From assembly GCA_937981955.1 (NCBI GenBank), contig CALJNA010000051.1:1-51577 (forward strand): a stretch of DNA of 51,577 bases. Reading direction: 5' to 3'. A program made the translations under genes and the position numbers. Source of the stretch: an uncultured Granulosicoccaceae bacterium (GTDB taxonomy: Bacteria; Pseudomonadota; Gammaproteobacteria; Granulosicoccales; Granulosicoccaceae). Below, piece after piece: positions 7,863 to 16,020 of this stretch; position 1 is the first letter of the stretch; every line of letters begins with the position of its first letter. The notes under the pieces were generated by a model, which was given only the letters and a program-made list of their open reading frames with translations, was not told the origin of the DNA and did not search any database.

Positions 7863-9353
7863 TTGAACACTGACCTTTTGCCAAAGTTACAAGAAGAATG
7901 GTTTGGCAATGCCAGAGCCGATTTATTGGCAGGACTGGTAGTCGCGTTAGCGCTGATACCAGAAGCAATTGCGTTCTCTATTATTGCGGGTGTTGACCCA
8001 AAAATTGGTCTTTATGCATCGTTTTCAATTGCCGTCATCGTCGCTATAACCGGCGGCAGGCCAGGCATGATTTCGGCGGCGACTGCGGCTACCGCCGTAT
8101 TGATGGTTACCCTGGTCAAGGACCACGGGTTGCAGTATTTGTTAGCTGCGACTGTGCTGGCCGGCATCATTCAAATTATTGCCGGGATATTCAAGCTTGG
8201 CTACGTGATGCGCTTCGTTTCCCGATCGGTAATGACAGGCTTTGTCAATGCGCTGGCTATTCTTATTTTTATGGCCCAGCTGCCTGAATTGATCAATGTT
8301 CCGCATCTTACGTACATTATGGTGGCAGCCGGTCTGGCAATCATCTACCTGTTCCCAATGATCACCAGCGCGATACCATCGCCTCTGGTTTGTATCATTG
8401 CTCTAACCAGCGTATCGCTGGCTATGGGCATGGATATTCGAACGGTAGGCGATATGGGTGAACTCCCTTCAACACTACCTGTGTTTCTATGGCCGGATGT
8501 GCCTTTGAACTGGGAAACTCTCATGATCATTTTGCCGTACTCGGCAGCGGTTGCGGCGGTGGGTTTACTCGAATCTTTGATGACGGCATCCATCGTTGAT
8601 GAATTAACCGATACACGAAGTGATAAGAATCGTGAGTGTATTGGGCAGGGTATTGCCAATACCGCGACCGGATTTATTGGAGGTATGGCTGGTTGTGCGA
8701 TGATTGGACAGTCCATTATTAATGTTAAGTCAGGTGGGCGTGGACGGCTCTCCACTTTTTGTGCCGGATTGTTTTTGCTACTCATGATCGTATTTTTAGG
8801 GGACTGGGTTAAGCAGATTCCAATGGCTGCATTGGTGGCCATTATGATAATGGTGTCAATTGGCACGTTCAGCTGGTCATCGATAAAAAATCTGCGCGAT
8901 CATCCACGCAGCTCCTCGGCAGTTATGCTGGCAACGGTTGCAGTTGTCGTCACCACGCATAATCTGGCCATTGGGGTGTTGGTCGGGGTTTTGTTGTCAG
9001 GTATTTTCTTCGCCTGGAAAATTGCGCAGATATTCCGCGTAACCACCAGTTTGTCCGATGATGAAACAACCCGAACCTACCAGTTTGAGGGTCAAATATT
9101 TTTCGCATCTGTTGATGATTTCAACGCATCGTTTGATTTTAAAGAGGCGGTTGAGAAAGTGGTTATCGATGTCAGTCAGGCGCATATTTGGGACATCTCC
9201 AGTGTTGCAGCCCTGGATATGGTTGTGCTGAAGTTTCGCAGGGAAGGAGCTGAAGTAGAGATTATTGGCTTGAACCGAGCCAGTGAAACGATAGTTGATA
9301 AACTTGCTATCCACGACGAACCTGGTGCGTTAGAACGCATGCTTGGGCACTAA
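7863..9353 (+). CDS. SulP/SLC26-family anion transporter with C-terminal STAS domain
   Basis: This 496-residue inner-membrane transporter has a SulP core of about 12 membrane segments (about 20-400) and a STAS domain (about 410-496). The signature region near the N-terminus includes [18 protein letters not shown] and GLYASFS, followed by [14 protein letters not shown]. SulP proteins move sulfate, bicarbonate or dicarboxylates; the sequence does not tell which. The start is TTG 7863 after a GGAGAG site; no in-frame ATG lies near. A universal stress protein gene follows after 26 bases, a common pairing. The 251 bases upstream hold nothing I can name. Confidence 0.88.
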   Translation: MNTDLLPKLQEEWFGNARADLLAGLVVALALIPEAIAFSIIAGVDPKIGLYASFSIAVIVAITGGRPGMISAATAATAVLMVTLVKDHGLQYLLAATVLAGIIQIIAGIFKLGYVMRFVSRSVMTGFVNALAILIFMAQLPELINVPHLTYIMVAAGLAIIYLFPMITSAIPSPLVCIIALTSVSLAMGMDIRTVGDMGELPSTLPVFLWPDVPLNWETLMIILPYSAAVAAVGLLESLMTASIVDELTDTRSDKNRECIGQGIANTATGFIGGMAGCAMIGQSIINVKSGGRGRLSTFCAGLFLLLMIVFLGDWVKQIPMAALVAIMIMVSIGTFSWSSIKNLRDHPRSSSAVMLATVAVVVTTHNLAIGVLVGVLLSGIFFAWKIAQIFRVTTSLSDDETTRTYQFEGQIFFASVDDFNASFDFKEAVEKVVIDVSQAHIWDISSVAALDMVVLKFRREGAEVEIIGLNRASETIVDKLAIHDEPGALERMLGH

Positions 9354-9379
9354 TCAGGTTTAACCGGACACAATTACGT

Positions 9380-10234
9380 ATGCCAAAACTGGTTTCTCTG
9401 ATCGACGGCTCCATGTATTCGCACAGTGTTTGCGATCTTTCTGCTTTTTTCGCTAATCGACTCGAAGCGTCCATCACTGTGGTGCATGTGTTGGGTCGTC
9501 GTGAGGTGTCCGAAGAGGCAACCAATCTTAGTGGCAGCATTGGACTCGGTGCACGTACCGCTTTACTTGAAGAGCTGGCAGAGATGGATGCGCAAAAGGC
9601 CAAGCTTGCTAACAAGCGTGGACGGGCGATTCTCGAAGATGCACGCGAATACTTACATTCTGCAGGAGTTGAATCAGTAGATATAAAACTCAGAAACGCA
9701 GAGATTGTAGACACAATCAAAGACTTTGAGCACGATGTCGATCTTATTGTTATTGGTAAGCGCGGTACTGGTGCCGATTTCGACCAGATGCATTTGGGTT
9801 CCAATTTAGAAAGAGTCGTTAGGTCAAGCAATAAGCCTGTTCTGGTTGCGTCTCGATCGTTTCTTCCCATTAAGAAATTTTTAATTGCATTCGATGGCGG
9901 TAACAGTGCGTGGAAAGCGGTCGAATATGCTGCGCGCCTCAGTCAATTTTCCGATTTGCAGTGTCATCTGATCACTGTGGACAATGACGTAACAAGCCAT
10001 ACAGCCTCTCTTGAGCGAGCGGAAGAGGTTATGCGAGAAGCTGGTTATCAGGTGAGTTCAGAAGTGCTGAAAGGTGACCCGGAAACCACTATTGCGGAAA
10101 AAGTTGACGAGGGTGGGTTCGACTTGTTGTTAATGGGCGCCTATGGACACTCCCGGATACGCAATTTGATTATTGGCTCCACCACAACAGAAATGATCCG
10201 TTCGTGTAAAATTCCGGTATTGTTATTCCGCTAG
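9380..10234 (+). CDS. Tandem-domain universal stress protein (UspA family)
   Basis: This 284-residue cytoplasmic protein has two UspA domains in tandem (about 1-155 and 160-284). The second carries the full nucleotide-binding signature, GAYGHSRIRNLIIGSTT (about 253-269). The first has the altered form GKRGTGADFDQMHLGSN (about 124-140). UspE-like tandem proteins bind ATP or act as stress-response modulators. The gene lies 26 bases after the SulP gene and may be co-transcribed with it, suggesting regulation of transport under stress; this is inference. Confidence 0.9.
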   Translation: MPKLVSLIDGSMYSHSVCDLSAFFANRLEASITVVHVLGRREVSEEATNLSGSIGLGARTALLEELAEMDAQKAKLANKRGRAILEDAREYLHSAGVESVDIKLRNAEIVDTIKDFEHDVDLIVIGKRGTGADFDQMHLGSNLERVVRSSNKPVLVASRSFLPIKKFLIAFDGGNSAWKAVEYAARLSQFSDLQCHLITVDNDVTSHTASLERAEEVMREAGYQVSSEVLKGDPETTIAEKVDEGGFDLLLMGAYGHSRIRNLIIGSTTTEMIRSCKIPVLLFR

Positions 10235-10308
10235 CGGTGTAGCAAGCTGGCGTGCTTTGCGATAGCTATCAAAACTGTTTTTGTACTTTAGTATATTGGT
10301 GAAACGAT

Positions 10309-10749
10309 ATGAATTACCTTGTCTATCTTTCAGGTGAAATCCATACCGATTGGCGAGACCAAATAATCGCCGGAGCGCAAGCCGCCAAATTGCCGGTAAG
10401 TTTTACGTCAGCGGTACTCGATCATGATGCCAGTGATGCTGCTGGCGATGTGCTTGGCTCTGAAGATAATGCATTCTGGCGCGATCACAAATCTTCGAAA
10501 GTGAACGCAATTCGTACGCGTGTGCAACTGGAAAAGTGTGATGTTGCGATTATCCGATTTGGTGATAAGTACAAGCAGTGGAATGCGGCGTTCGATGCCG
10601 GGTTTTGCTCGGCGCTTTCCAAACCCTACATAACACTGCACGATGAATCTATCATTCACCCTTTGAAAGAGGTGGATGCCGGAGCGCTTGCGTGGGCTCA
10701 GACGCCTCAGCAAGTCGTAGAGGTATTGTCTTACGTAACATTAAAATGA
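10309..10749 (+). CDS. YtoQ-family protein (nucleoside deoxyribosyltransferase-like fold)
   Basis: This 146-residue protein resembles Bacillus YtoQ from end to end. It begins MNYLVYLSGEIHTDWRD, has the central FWRDHKSSKVNAIRTR segment and the conserved FGDKYKQWNAAFDAGF stretch. The fold is thought to resemble nucleoside 2-deoxyribosyltransferases, with DAGF in the likely ligand pocket. No reaction is established. The ATG at 10309 stands 74 bases after the stress-protein gene, so it may have its own promoter. Confidence 0.8.
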   Translation: MNYLVYLSGEIHTDWRDQIIAGAQAAKLPVSFTSAVLDHDASDAAGDVLGSEDNAFWRDHKSSKVNAIRTRVQLEKCDVAIIRFGDKYKQWNAAFDAGFCSALSKPYITLHDESIIHPLKEVDAGALAWAQTPQQVVEVLSYVTLK

Positions 10750-11166
10750 CACGCAAGTTAACGATTATTGCCATCATTATGCGTAGTTAAACTACCTTTC
10801 TGTTGCACCGGTTTGGTTGCCTCTTGTAACACGTGGCTACGAAGCTCAGCGGATGCACGGAGAGTCTCACTTAGTACGGCAATTGGTACTAATGCAGTTC
10901 ATGTAGTGCTATTACCCTCATCAGTTGAATAGCCCTGGCTAATCCTCTCTATAGCTTAACGAAAGTCTCTGATTGTGTTTAATTCCCTCTGAATATGGCC
11001 GATAAAGTGCTGAAATGGGTTCTTGTTGTGTTGCATTTTTGAGGACTACTGGAGAGAATGCCCCGCCTTGCCGTTTTAGGCATTACTGATTTAGGCATTA
11101 CTGTTTTAGGCGTTATTGTTTTACGTTATTGTTTTACGTTATTGTTTTAAGAGTGGAGTGAATTAA
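10750..11166. other. Gene-free leader before the oxalate island
   Basis: These 417 bases hold no credible gene. The right end carries tandem repeats (11074-11144) and a GGAG ribosome-binding site at 11155-11158 for the next gene. The rest shows no clear terminator or RNA gene. Base composition turns AT-rich toward the right end, as expected for a promoter or leader of the downstream gene. Confidence 0.7.
11074..11144. repeat. Five AT-rich 13-15 bp tandem repeats before the KPR-like gene
   Basis: Three 15-bp units (11074-11088, 11089-11103, 11104-11118) of the form TTTTAGGCATTACTG, differing by a few bases, are followed by two identical 13-bp units (11119-11131, 11132-11144) of the form TTTTACGTTATTG. 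A partial sixth unit follows. They end about 10 bases before the ribosome-binding site of the gene at 11167. Confidence 0.9.
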
Positions 11167-12246
11167 ATGAGTAATTCGTACAATGTGCTGATCATGGGTG
11201 CTTCTTATGGTTCGCTATTGGGGACCAAGTTATTGCTCGCCGGTCATTCAGTCACATTGGTGTGCACCGCTGGTACAGCTGAATTAATCAATGAACAGGG
11301 TACTTTGGTGAAAATGCCTGTTCGTGGTCGTGATGAACTGGTAGAGGTTGCATCGAAAAAGCTGAAGTCTGCGCTTAGAGCTTCTGTGCCTGAAAAAGTG
11401 AATCCAAAAGACTACGATTTGGTTGTTCTTGGCATGCAAGAACCACAATATGGTGTGCCGGGTGTCAGGGAATTACTCGATGCAGTTGGAAAAGCCAGGG
11501 TTCCCGCCATGGCTATCATGAACATGCCGCCCCTACCTTACCTTTCACGGTTGCCTAACCTGGATGTTAATGCGTTGTTGCCTAGTTTTACCGACCCGTC
11601 GGTCTGGGATAGTTTTGAACCGGGATTAGTCACACTAGCAAGCCCAGATCCGCAAGCCTTTCGACCACCAGAAGAGGGCAAGAACGTTTTGCAAGTCAGC
11701 TTGCCAACCAACTTCAAAGTGGCGCGCTTCGAATCAGATACGCATACGAAAATGTTGAAACAACTTGAAGACGATATCGCTGCAATTAACTATGAACTTC
11801 CGGATGGTTCAAGCACGCCTTTGCCGGTAAAGCTAAAAGTGTTCGATTCGCTGTACGTTCCTTTAGCGAAATGGAGTATGTTGGTTACCGGTAACTACCG
11901 CTGCATTAAACAGAATGAGATGGTTTCGATTCGCGATGCGGTGCATAGCGATCTGGAAGAATCAGAACGCGTGTACCAATGGGTGGTTGATCTGTGCGTA
12001 AAGATGGGTGCAGACCCGGCTGATATGGTTCCTTTCGAAAAATATGCGAACGCAGCGAAAGGCCTCAGTAAACCCTCTTCGGGTGCACGAGCTGCATTTG
12101 GCGGTGCGAAAAATATTGAGCGGGTTGATAGCCTGGTTCAGGCCGTTGGCAAACAATACGGTGAAAAACTCGATTCTTTGGAACAGACAGTAATGTTTGT
12201 TGATGCACGAATTAATATGAATCGACTGGATGAGAAAGCCAGTTAA
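11167..12246 (+). CDS. Ketopantoate-reductase-like oxidoreductase; candidate oxalyl-CoA reductase
   Basis: This 359-residue protein has an N-terminal Rossmann domain whose nucleotide loop reads GASYGSLLGTKLLLAGH (about 11-27), a variant of GxGxxG. The C-terminal all-helical domain (about 200-359) includes KLKVFDSLYVPLAKWSML and matches the ketopantoate-reductase fold. Known precedent: in Methylobacterium extorquens a PanE paralogue (PanE2) reduces oxalyl-CoA to glyoxylate. This gene opens an oxalate island with oxc and frc, so that reaction is the best guess, rather than pantothenate synthesis. It is longer than a usual PanE (about 300 residues). ATG 11167 follows GGAG at 11155-11158. The substrate is inferred from context only. 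Confidence 0.7.
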   Translation: MSNSYNVLIMGASYGSLLGTKLLLAGHSVTLVCTAGTAELINEQGTLVKMPVRGRDELVEVASKKLKSALRASVPEKVNPKDYDLVVLGMQEPQYGVPGVRELLDAVGKARVPAMAIMNMPPLPYLSRLPNLDVNALLPSFTDPSVWDSFEPGLVTLASPDPQAFRPPEEGKNVLQVSLPTNFKVARFESDTHTKMLKQLEDDIAAINYELPDGSSTPLPVKLKVFDSLYVPLAKWSMLVTGNYRCIKQNEMVSIRDAVHSDLEESERVYQWVVDLCVKMGADPADMVPFEKYANAAKGLSKPSSGARAAFGGAKNIERVDSLVQAVGKQYGEKLDSLEQTVMFVDARINMNRLDEKAS

Positions 12247-12256
12247 TGTCCTTTTG

Positions 12257-12277
12257 GAATCTCGTTAATCGAGATTC
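12257..12277. terminator. Hairpin after the KPR-like gene
   Basis: GAATCTCG (12257-12264) pairs perfectly with CGAGATTC (12270-12277) around a 5-base loop, 10 bases after the stop codon. The run TTTTT at 12292-12296 is 15 bases further on, so this is a weak terminator candidate. Confidence 0.45.
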
Positions 12278-12330
12278 GACTAGCGCGAAGCTTTTTATCA
12301 CTCTCGCCTAGTGCGTTAAACCTCTACAAC

Positions 12331-12361
12331 AGCGCGGTGGTGCATTTTGACCCACCGTGCT
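12331..12361. other. GC-rich imperfect inverted repeat
   Basis: AGCGCGGTGG (12331-12340) and CCACCGTGCT (12352-12361) pair at 9 of 10 positions across 11 bases. It lies between the KPR-like gene and the ligase pair. It could be a second termination hairpin; no T-run follows. Confidence 0.4.
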
Positions 12362-12446
12362 ATCCCCCTAATATGATCAATGGGCAGTTGCTATCTGCTG
12401 CTGATTTTTTGACTCAGTCCTGCCGTTTCACACTGAATTAATTCGC

Positions 12447-12474
12447 TTGCAATTTATGTCAGCGATGATATTCT
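12447..12474 (+). promoter_or_regulatory. Tentative sigma-70 promoter for the SucCD-like operon
   Basis: A -35-like TTGCAA (12447-12452) and a -10-like TATTCT (12469-12474) are 16 bases apart. The -10 box overlaps the left arm of the palindrome at 12470-12494, an arrangement suited to repression. The elements are imperfect, so this is only a candidate. Confidence 0.35.
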
Positions 12475-12494
12475 GGTATACCAAATACCAGAAT
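12470..12494. promoter_or_regulatory. 25-bp palindrome, candidate GntR/FCD operator
   Basis: ATTCTGGTAT (12470-12479) and ATACCAGAAT (12485-12494) form a perfect 10-bp inverted repeat around the 5-base spacer ACCAA. The core TGGTATACCA (12474-12483) is itself palindromic, like sites of FadR-subfamily GntR regulators. It lies just before the SucC-like coding region, and the island encodes such a regulator at 18251-18952. The link between site and regulator is inference. Confidence 0.6.
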
Positions 12495-12525
12495 GAGCTC
12501 TTTTTCAGATGGTGATTGTCTAGCG

Positions 12526-13794
12526 ATGGATTTGACTGAGCATCAGGCAAAAAAGATTTTGTTGGATGCGGGAGTGCGTGTTCCGAAGGGTCAAATCGCG
12601 CGGTCGGCGGAAGAAGCGCGCAATATTGTTACTAGTCTGAACCTCTCAGATTGCGTCGTCAAAGCGCAGATTCGTGCCGGCGGGCGTTCACAGGGGCACT
12701 TCAAAAACGACAGTCAGGCCCGTGGAGGCATCAGATTCGGAACCGGCGAAGAGCAGGTTAGAGCCAGCGCGTCCCAAATGCTCAACAATGTGCTTCTAAC
12801 GAACCAAACTGGTCCGGCTGGTGAGTTGGTGCATAGCGTTTATGTCGAAGAGCGCATAGAGCTGCAATCCGAAAATTATCTGGCGCTAACGATCGATAAC
12901 ACCACCGGCTCTCTCGTATTTATTGCATCGAATGTTGGTGGAATAGGGATTGAGTCTCTCGCACTGCAATCCCCGGAGAAAATCGGACGATTCCTCGTTG
13001 ATATTCAACATCCGCTGGTGCCGGAAGAACTTGTCAGTTTTTTAAATGTAGATACGAAGGGCGCTGCGGATTTCATCTCACTGTGCAACGCCATGCTCAA
13101 CATATTAATTAACAAAGATGCAACGCTGATTGAGCTTAATCCGTTTGGATTGAGCAAAGACGGTCAACTCACAGTTCTCGATGCTGCCATAACATGGGAT
13201 GACAATGCGTTGTTTCGTCAAGGCCACGAAGAGCAAATGCAGGCTTACGATCATTTGCACGAAGCTGAATTCAAAGCAATTTGTCTGGGACTGAACTACA
13301 TAGAGCTTGATGGAAACATAGGCACCGTATCATCAGGTGCCGGGCTGGCGATGGCGGCTCATGATGCTTTAGCAGATGCCGGTGGCAAACCAGCTAATTT
13401 TCTCGATATTCCTCCCTCTTCCAGTGTTAGTGATATTCAACAGGCTTTGTCATTGGTATTGGTCAGTGAAAAGATCAATGCAATGCTAATCAACGTAATT
13501 GGTGGCGGCATCATGCGTTGCGATGCCATTACGGACGCACTGTTGTTGGCAAACGAGAAACAATCGATAACGGTGCCTGTTGTGGCGCGGCTTGCCGGCA
13601 CCAATTCGGTATTGGCGATGCAGCGATTAAATGCATCCTTGCCAGATGTATTTGTTACGAATGATCTGGCGAGTGCGACATCAGCAGTGGTTGAAATTGC
13701 CAGCAAACACAACACATCCGCTGGAAAAGGAGACGTTGAGCGGACATCCTGGTGGAAGCGTGCAGTTAAATCACGTGAAGCCGGAGTTAACTAA
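12526..13794 (+). CDS. SucC-like beta subunit of an NDP-forming acyl-CoA ligase
   Basis: This protein (422 residues from ATG 12526) aligns along its length with succinyl-CoA ligase beta subunits: ATP-grasp domain (about 1-235), with VVKAQIRAGGRSQG and LIELNPFGL, and ligase domain (about 245-395) with LDGNIGTVSSGAGLAM. I prefer ATG 12526 because MDLTEHQAKK matches the family N-terminus; the in-frame ATG 12493 overlaps the palindrome. Neither start has a good ribosome-binding site. It departs from SucC where FLDVGGGA becomes FLDIPPSS and IFGGIVRCD becomes VIGGGIMRCD, and it has a tail of about 30 residues. Those changes and the setting suggest a substrate other than succinate, for example oxalate or a related dicarboxylate; unproven. 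Confidence 0.8.
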   Translation: MDLTEHQAKKILLDAGVRVPKGQIARSAEEARNIVTSLNLSDCVVKAQIRAGGRSQGHFKNDSQARGGIRFGTGEEQVRASASQMLNNVLLTNQTGPAGELVHSVYVEERIELQSENYLALTIDNTTGSLVFIASNVGGIGIESLALQSPEKIGRFLVDIQHPLVPEELVSFLNVDTKGAADFISLCNAMLNILINKDATLIELNPFGLSKDGQLTVLDAAITWDDNALFRQGHEEQMQAYDHLHEAEFKAICLGLNYIELDGNIGTVSSGAGLAMAAHDALADAGGKPANFLDIPPSSSVSDIQQALSLVLVSEKINAMLINVIGGGIMRCDAITDALLLANEKQSITVPVVARLAGTNSVLAMQRLNASLPDVFVTNDLASATSAVVEIASKHNTSAGKGDVERTSWWKRAVKSREAGVN

Positions 13795-13824
13795 AAATGT
13801 TATTGACAACAATACCTAAAACGC

Positions 13825-14709
13825 ATGCCTATTCTTGTTGACAATAAAACGCGACTCATCTGCCAGGGTTTCACTGGTAGGCAGGCAACTTTTTACAGTG
13901 AGCGTGCGATTGCCGGTGGAACTGAGCTTGTTGGTGGTGTAACACCCGGCAAAGGTGGCACTTTACATCTTGGTTTGCCTGTATTTGATACGGTAGAACA
14001 AGCGATCAATGAGACCGACGCGAACGCTACACTAATCCTTGTGCCACCAGCACAGGCCGCAAGCGCCATCATTGAAGCTATCGACGCGAACGTACCATTA
14101 ATCGTGTGCATAACTGAACGCATCCCTGTACTTGATATGGTGCGAGTACGCTCAGCTCTTAAAACGTCGTCAAGTCGACTCATCGGACCTAACTGTCCCG
14201 GTGTCATCACACCCGGTCAGTGCAAGGTTGGGATTATGCCGCTGGAAATTTTTAAGCCTGGACGAATCGGCATTGTTTCTCGTTCCAGTACATTAACTTA
14301 CGAAGCTGTGATGCAAACCAGTGCCAACGGTCTTGGTCAATCAACCTGCGTTGGTATCGGTGCTGATCCCGTTGGTGGTTTGTCGTTCGTTGATGTTCTG
14401 GAGCTATTTGTTGAAGATGATTCAACCAGTGGCATCATCATCATCGGCGAGATTGGTGGCACTGCAGAAGAGTCCGCTGCACGCTACCTTAAGTCAAACC
14501 CAACATCAAAGCCCGTCGTCGGTTATATCGCCGGTCTGTCAGCACCAGTTGGCCGACGTATGGGCCACGCTGGCGCAATACAACAACAAGGTATGGGCAC
14601 AGCAAACGGAAAAATTGATGCACTTGATGAAGTCGGAGTTTGTATGACCCGTTCACCTGTGCATATAGGTCGAACAATGCAACTGGCAATGAGTGATACG
14701 CATGCATAA
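13825..14709 (+). CDS. SucD-like alpha subunit of an NDP-forming acyl-CoA ligase
   Basis: This 294-residue protein matches SucD closely: an N-terminal CoA-binding domain with [14 protein letters not shown] and [15 protein letters not shown], and the catalytic phosphohistidine loop [10 protein letters not shown] (about 248-257). All residues needed for phosphoryl transfer appear present, so the enzyme should be active. Differences from E. coli SucD near the acyl site include MPLEIFKPG for [18 protein letters not shown] for SRSGTLTYE and GADPVGG for GGDPIPG. It follows the SucC-like gene by 30 bases and forms a heteromer with it. Because Frc-type enzymes need a CoA donor, the pair could either make succinyl-CoA for the transferase or activate oxalate directly. 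Confidence 0.82.
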   Translation: MPILVDNKTRLICQGFTGRQATFYSERAIAGGTELVGGVTPGKGGTLHLGLPVFDTVEQAINETDANATLILVPPAQAASAIIEAIDANVPLIVCITERIPVLDMVRVRSALKTSSSRLIGPNCPGVITPGQCKVGIMPLEIFKPGRIGIVSRSSTLTYEAVMQTSANGLGQSTCVGIGADPVGGLSFVDVLELFVEDDSTSGIIIIGEIGGTAEESAARYLKSNPTSKPVVGYIAGLSAPVGRRMGHAGAIQQQGMGTANGKIDALDEVGVCMTRSPVHIGRTMQLAMSDTHA

Positions 14710-14824
14710 AAAAATGCGTTTCGGGTCGAAGACAATAATAACAATTGAACATACCCGATTGTCGAGCAGTTAAAAAGGTACGAGCACTTTGACATCGCTG
14801 TTTAGTAAGAGTAATTTAGAAGTT

Positions 14825-14840
14825 GGTATTGATTGATACC
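14825..14840. promoter_or_regulatory. Weak second GGTAT-N6-ATACC site before tctC
   Basis: GGTAT (14825-14829) and ATACC (14836-14840) are inverted with a 6-base spacer in the leader of the binding-protein gene. The half-sites match the core of the palindrome at 12470-12494, but the spacer is 6 instead of 5 and the outer bases do not match. Treat it as a weak operator candidate. Confidence 0.3.
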
Positions 14841-14898
14841 TTCGTCATTTTCGGCACGTCCTTGCGCCGGGAGACACTTAAATCGTTTGGAGGATTCT

Positions 14899-15894
14899 AT
14901 GAGAAAAATGTTTAAACCTTTGTTGCCAGTGGTCGTTGCCGCGACTACTGTAGTAACGTTTTCCGCATCTGCGGTGGCCGATTGGACGCCAAAGAAACCA
15001 GTTGAAATGATTATCATGGCTGGAACCGGTGGCGGTGCTGATCAAATCGCTCGCTTGATACAAGGTCTGATTGAGAAAAAAGATCTCTCCCCAAGGCCAA
15101 TCATACCGATTAACAAAGCCGGTGGTTCTGGTGCAGAAGCGCTTCGCTACATACAAGACAAAGCAGGTGATGACCATACTGTATTGGTAACACTGAATAG
15201 TTTTTACACCACGCCGGTTATACAAAAAGAACTCGGTGTTGATGTATCGAAATTCACACCGATTGGTCGGATGGCAATCGATAACTTTTTGCTGTGGGTT
15301 CATTCCGATGACGCTGACATCACTGATCTTGATAGCTACGTTGCTGCAGTAAAAGCTGCCGGTATCGACTGGAAAGTAGGTGGAACCGGTTCCGGTCAGG
15401 AAGATTCAATCCTGACCGCAATGATGGAAAAAGAGTTTGGCTATGAAGTTACCTACATTCCGTTTCCAGGTGGTGGTACGGTTGCCAAGAACCTTGTTGG
15501 CAAGCACATCAACTCAACGGTAAACAACCCTGCAGAGCAGAACGAATTTTACCGTGCAGGTAACACAAAGCCTTTGGTTCAGTTCACCGCCGAGCGTTTG
15601 CCAGCATACCCAGATATTCCAACTGCGAAAGAACTCGGCGTAGACATTGAGTACTACATGCAGCGTTCTTTGAACGGACCTCCAGGCATGTCGGCTGAAG
15701 CGCAAGCTTTCTACATTGATCTGTTTAAGCAGGTTTTCGATTCTGAAGAATGGCAGCAATTCTGTGTCGATGACGGTCTTGACTGTGGCGAGTGGTCCGC
15801 CGGTGACGATCTGGCAGCATTCCATGAGGTGCAGCTAAAGCGTCATGTGGAACTGATCGAAGCGGTTGGTGCGGCTGCAATCACGGGCGAATAA
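14899..15894 (+). CDS. TctC-family periplasmic solute-binding protein, probable oxalate/dicarboxylate receptor
   Basis: This is a 331-residue periplasmic binding protein of the tripartite tricarboxylate transporter (Bug/TctC) family. The signal peptide occupies about 1-27 with cleavage expected after SAVA, before DWTPKKP. Mature features include VEMIIMAGTGGGADQIAR and AERLPAYPDIPTAKELG, both characteristic of the family. ATG 14899 follows a strong GGAGGA site (14889-14894), which settles the start over an upstream in-frame one at 14833. TctB and TctA genes follow. Given the oxc/frc context the ligand is probably oxalate, but the family binds many carboxylates. Confidence 0.88.
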   Translation: MRKMFKPLLPVVVAATTVVTFSASAVADWTPKKPVEMIIMAGTGGGADQIARLIQGLIEKKDLSPRPIIPINKAGGSGAEALRYIQDKAGDDHTVLVTLNSFYTTPVIQKELGVDVSKFTPIGRMAIDNFLLWVHSDDADITDLDSYVAAVKAAGIDWKVGGTGSGQEDSILTAMMEKEFGYEVTYIPFPGGGTVAKNLVGKHINSTVNNPAEQNEFYRAGNTKPLVQFTAERLPAYPDIPTAKELGVDIEYYMQRSLNGPPGMSAEAQAFYIDLFKQVFDSEEWQQFCVDDGLDCGEWSAGDDLAAFHEVQLKRHVELIEAVGAAAITGE

Positions 15895-15901
15895 CCCGAT
15901 C

Positions 15902-15922
15902 GATTGACTGTTCAAGTCAATC
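15902..15922. other. Hairpin between tctC and tctB
   Basis: GATTGACT (15902-15909) pairs with AGTCAATC (15915-15922) around a 5-base loop, 7 bases after the tctC-like stop. No strong T-run follows. Such hairpins after a binding-protein gene often protect the upstream message and lower expression of the membrane genes. Confidence 0.55.
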
Positions 15923-16020
15923 AAGCTTGTTAAAAAGAGCGTAGTTATTACGCGAAAAGAATCGCGAGCGCAGGGAGGCGCTCGTAGCTCAATTGTTTCA
16001 ACAAAGGTAATAGCAACAGC

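Noticed and set aside
8345..8866. Minus-strand 173-residue open frame inside the SulP gene
   Set aside because: Low-complexity shadow of a hydrophobic coding region; the plus strand is clearly SulP.
9307..9870. Minus-strand 187-residue open frame in the stress-protein gene
   Set aside because: Antisense to conserved UspA domains; no start signal.
11074..11144. CRISPR or integron attC array
   Set aside because: Units are 13-15 bp with no spacers, and no cas or integrase gene is present.
11167..12246. Biosynthetic ketopantoate reductase (panE) for pantothenate
   Set aside because: Atypical nucleotide loop, extra length and the oxalate context argue against it, although I cannot exclude it without an assay.
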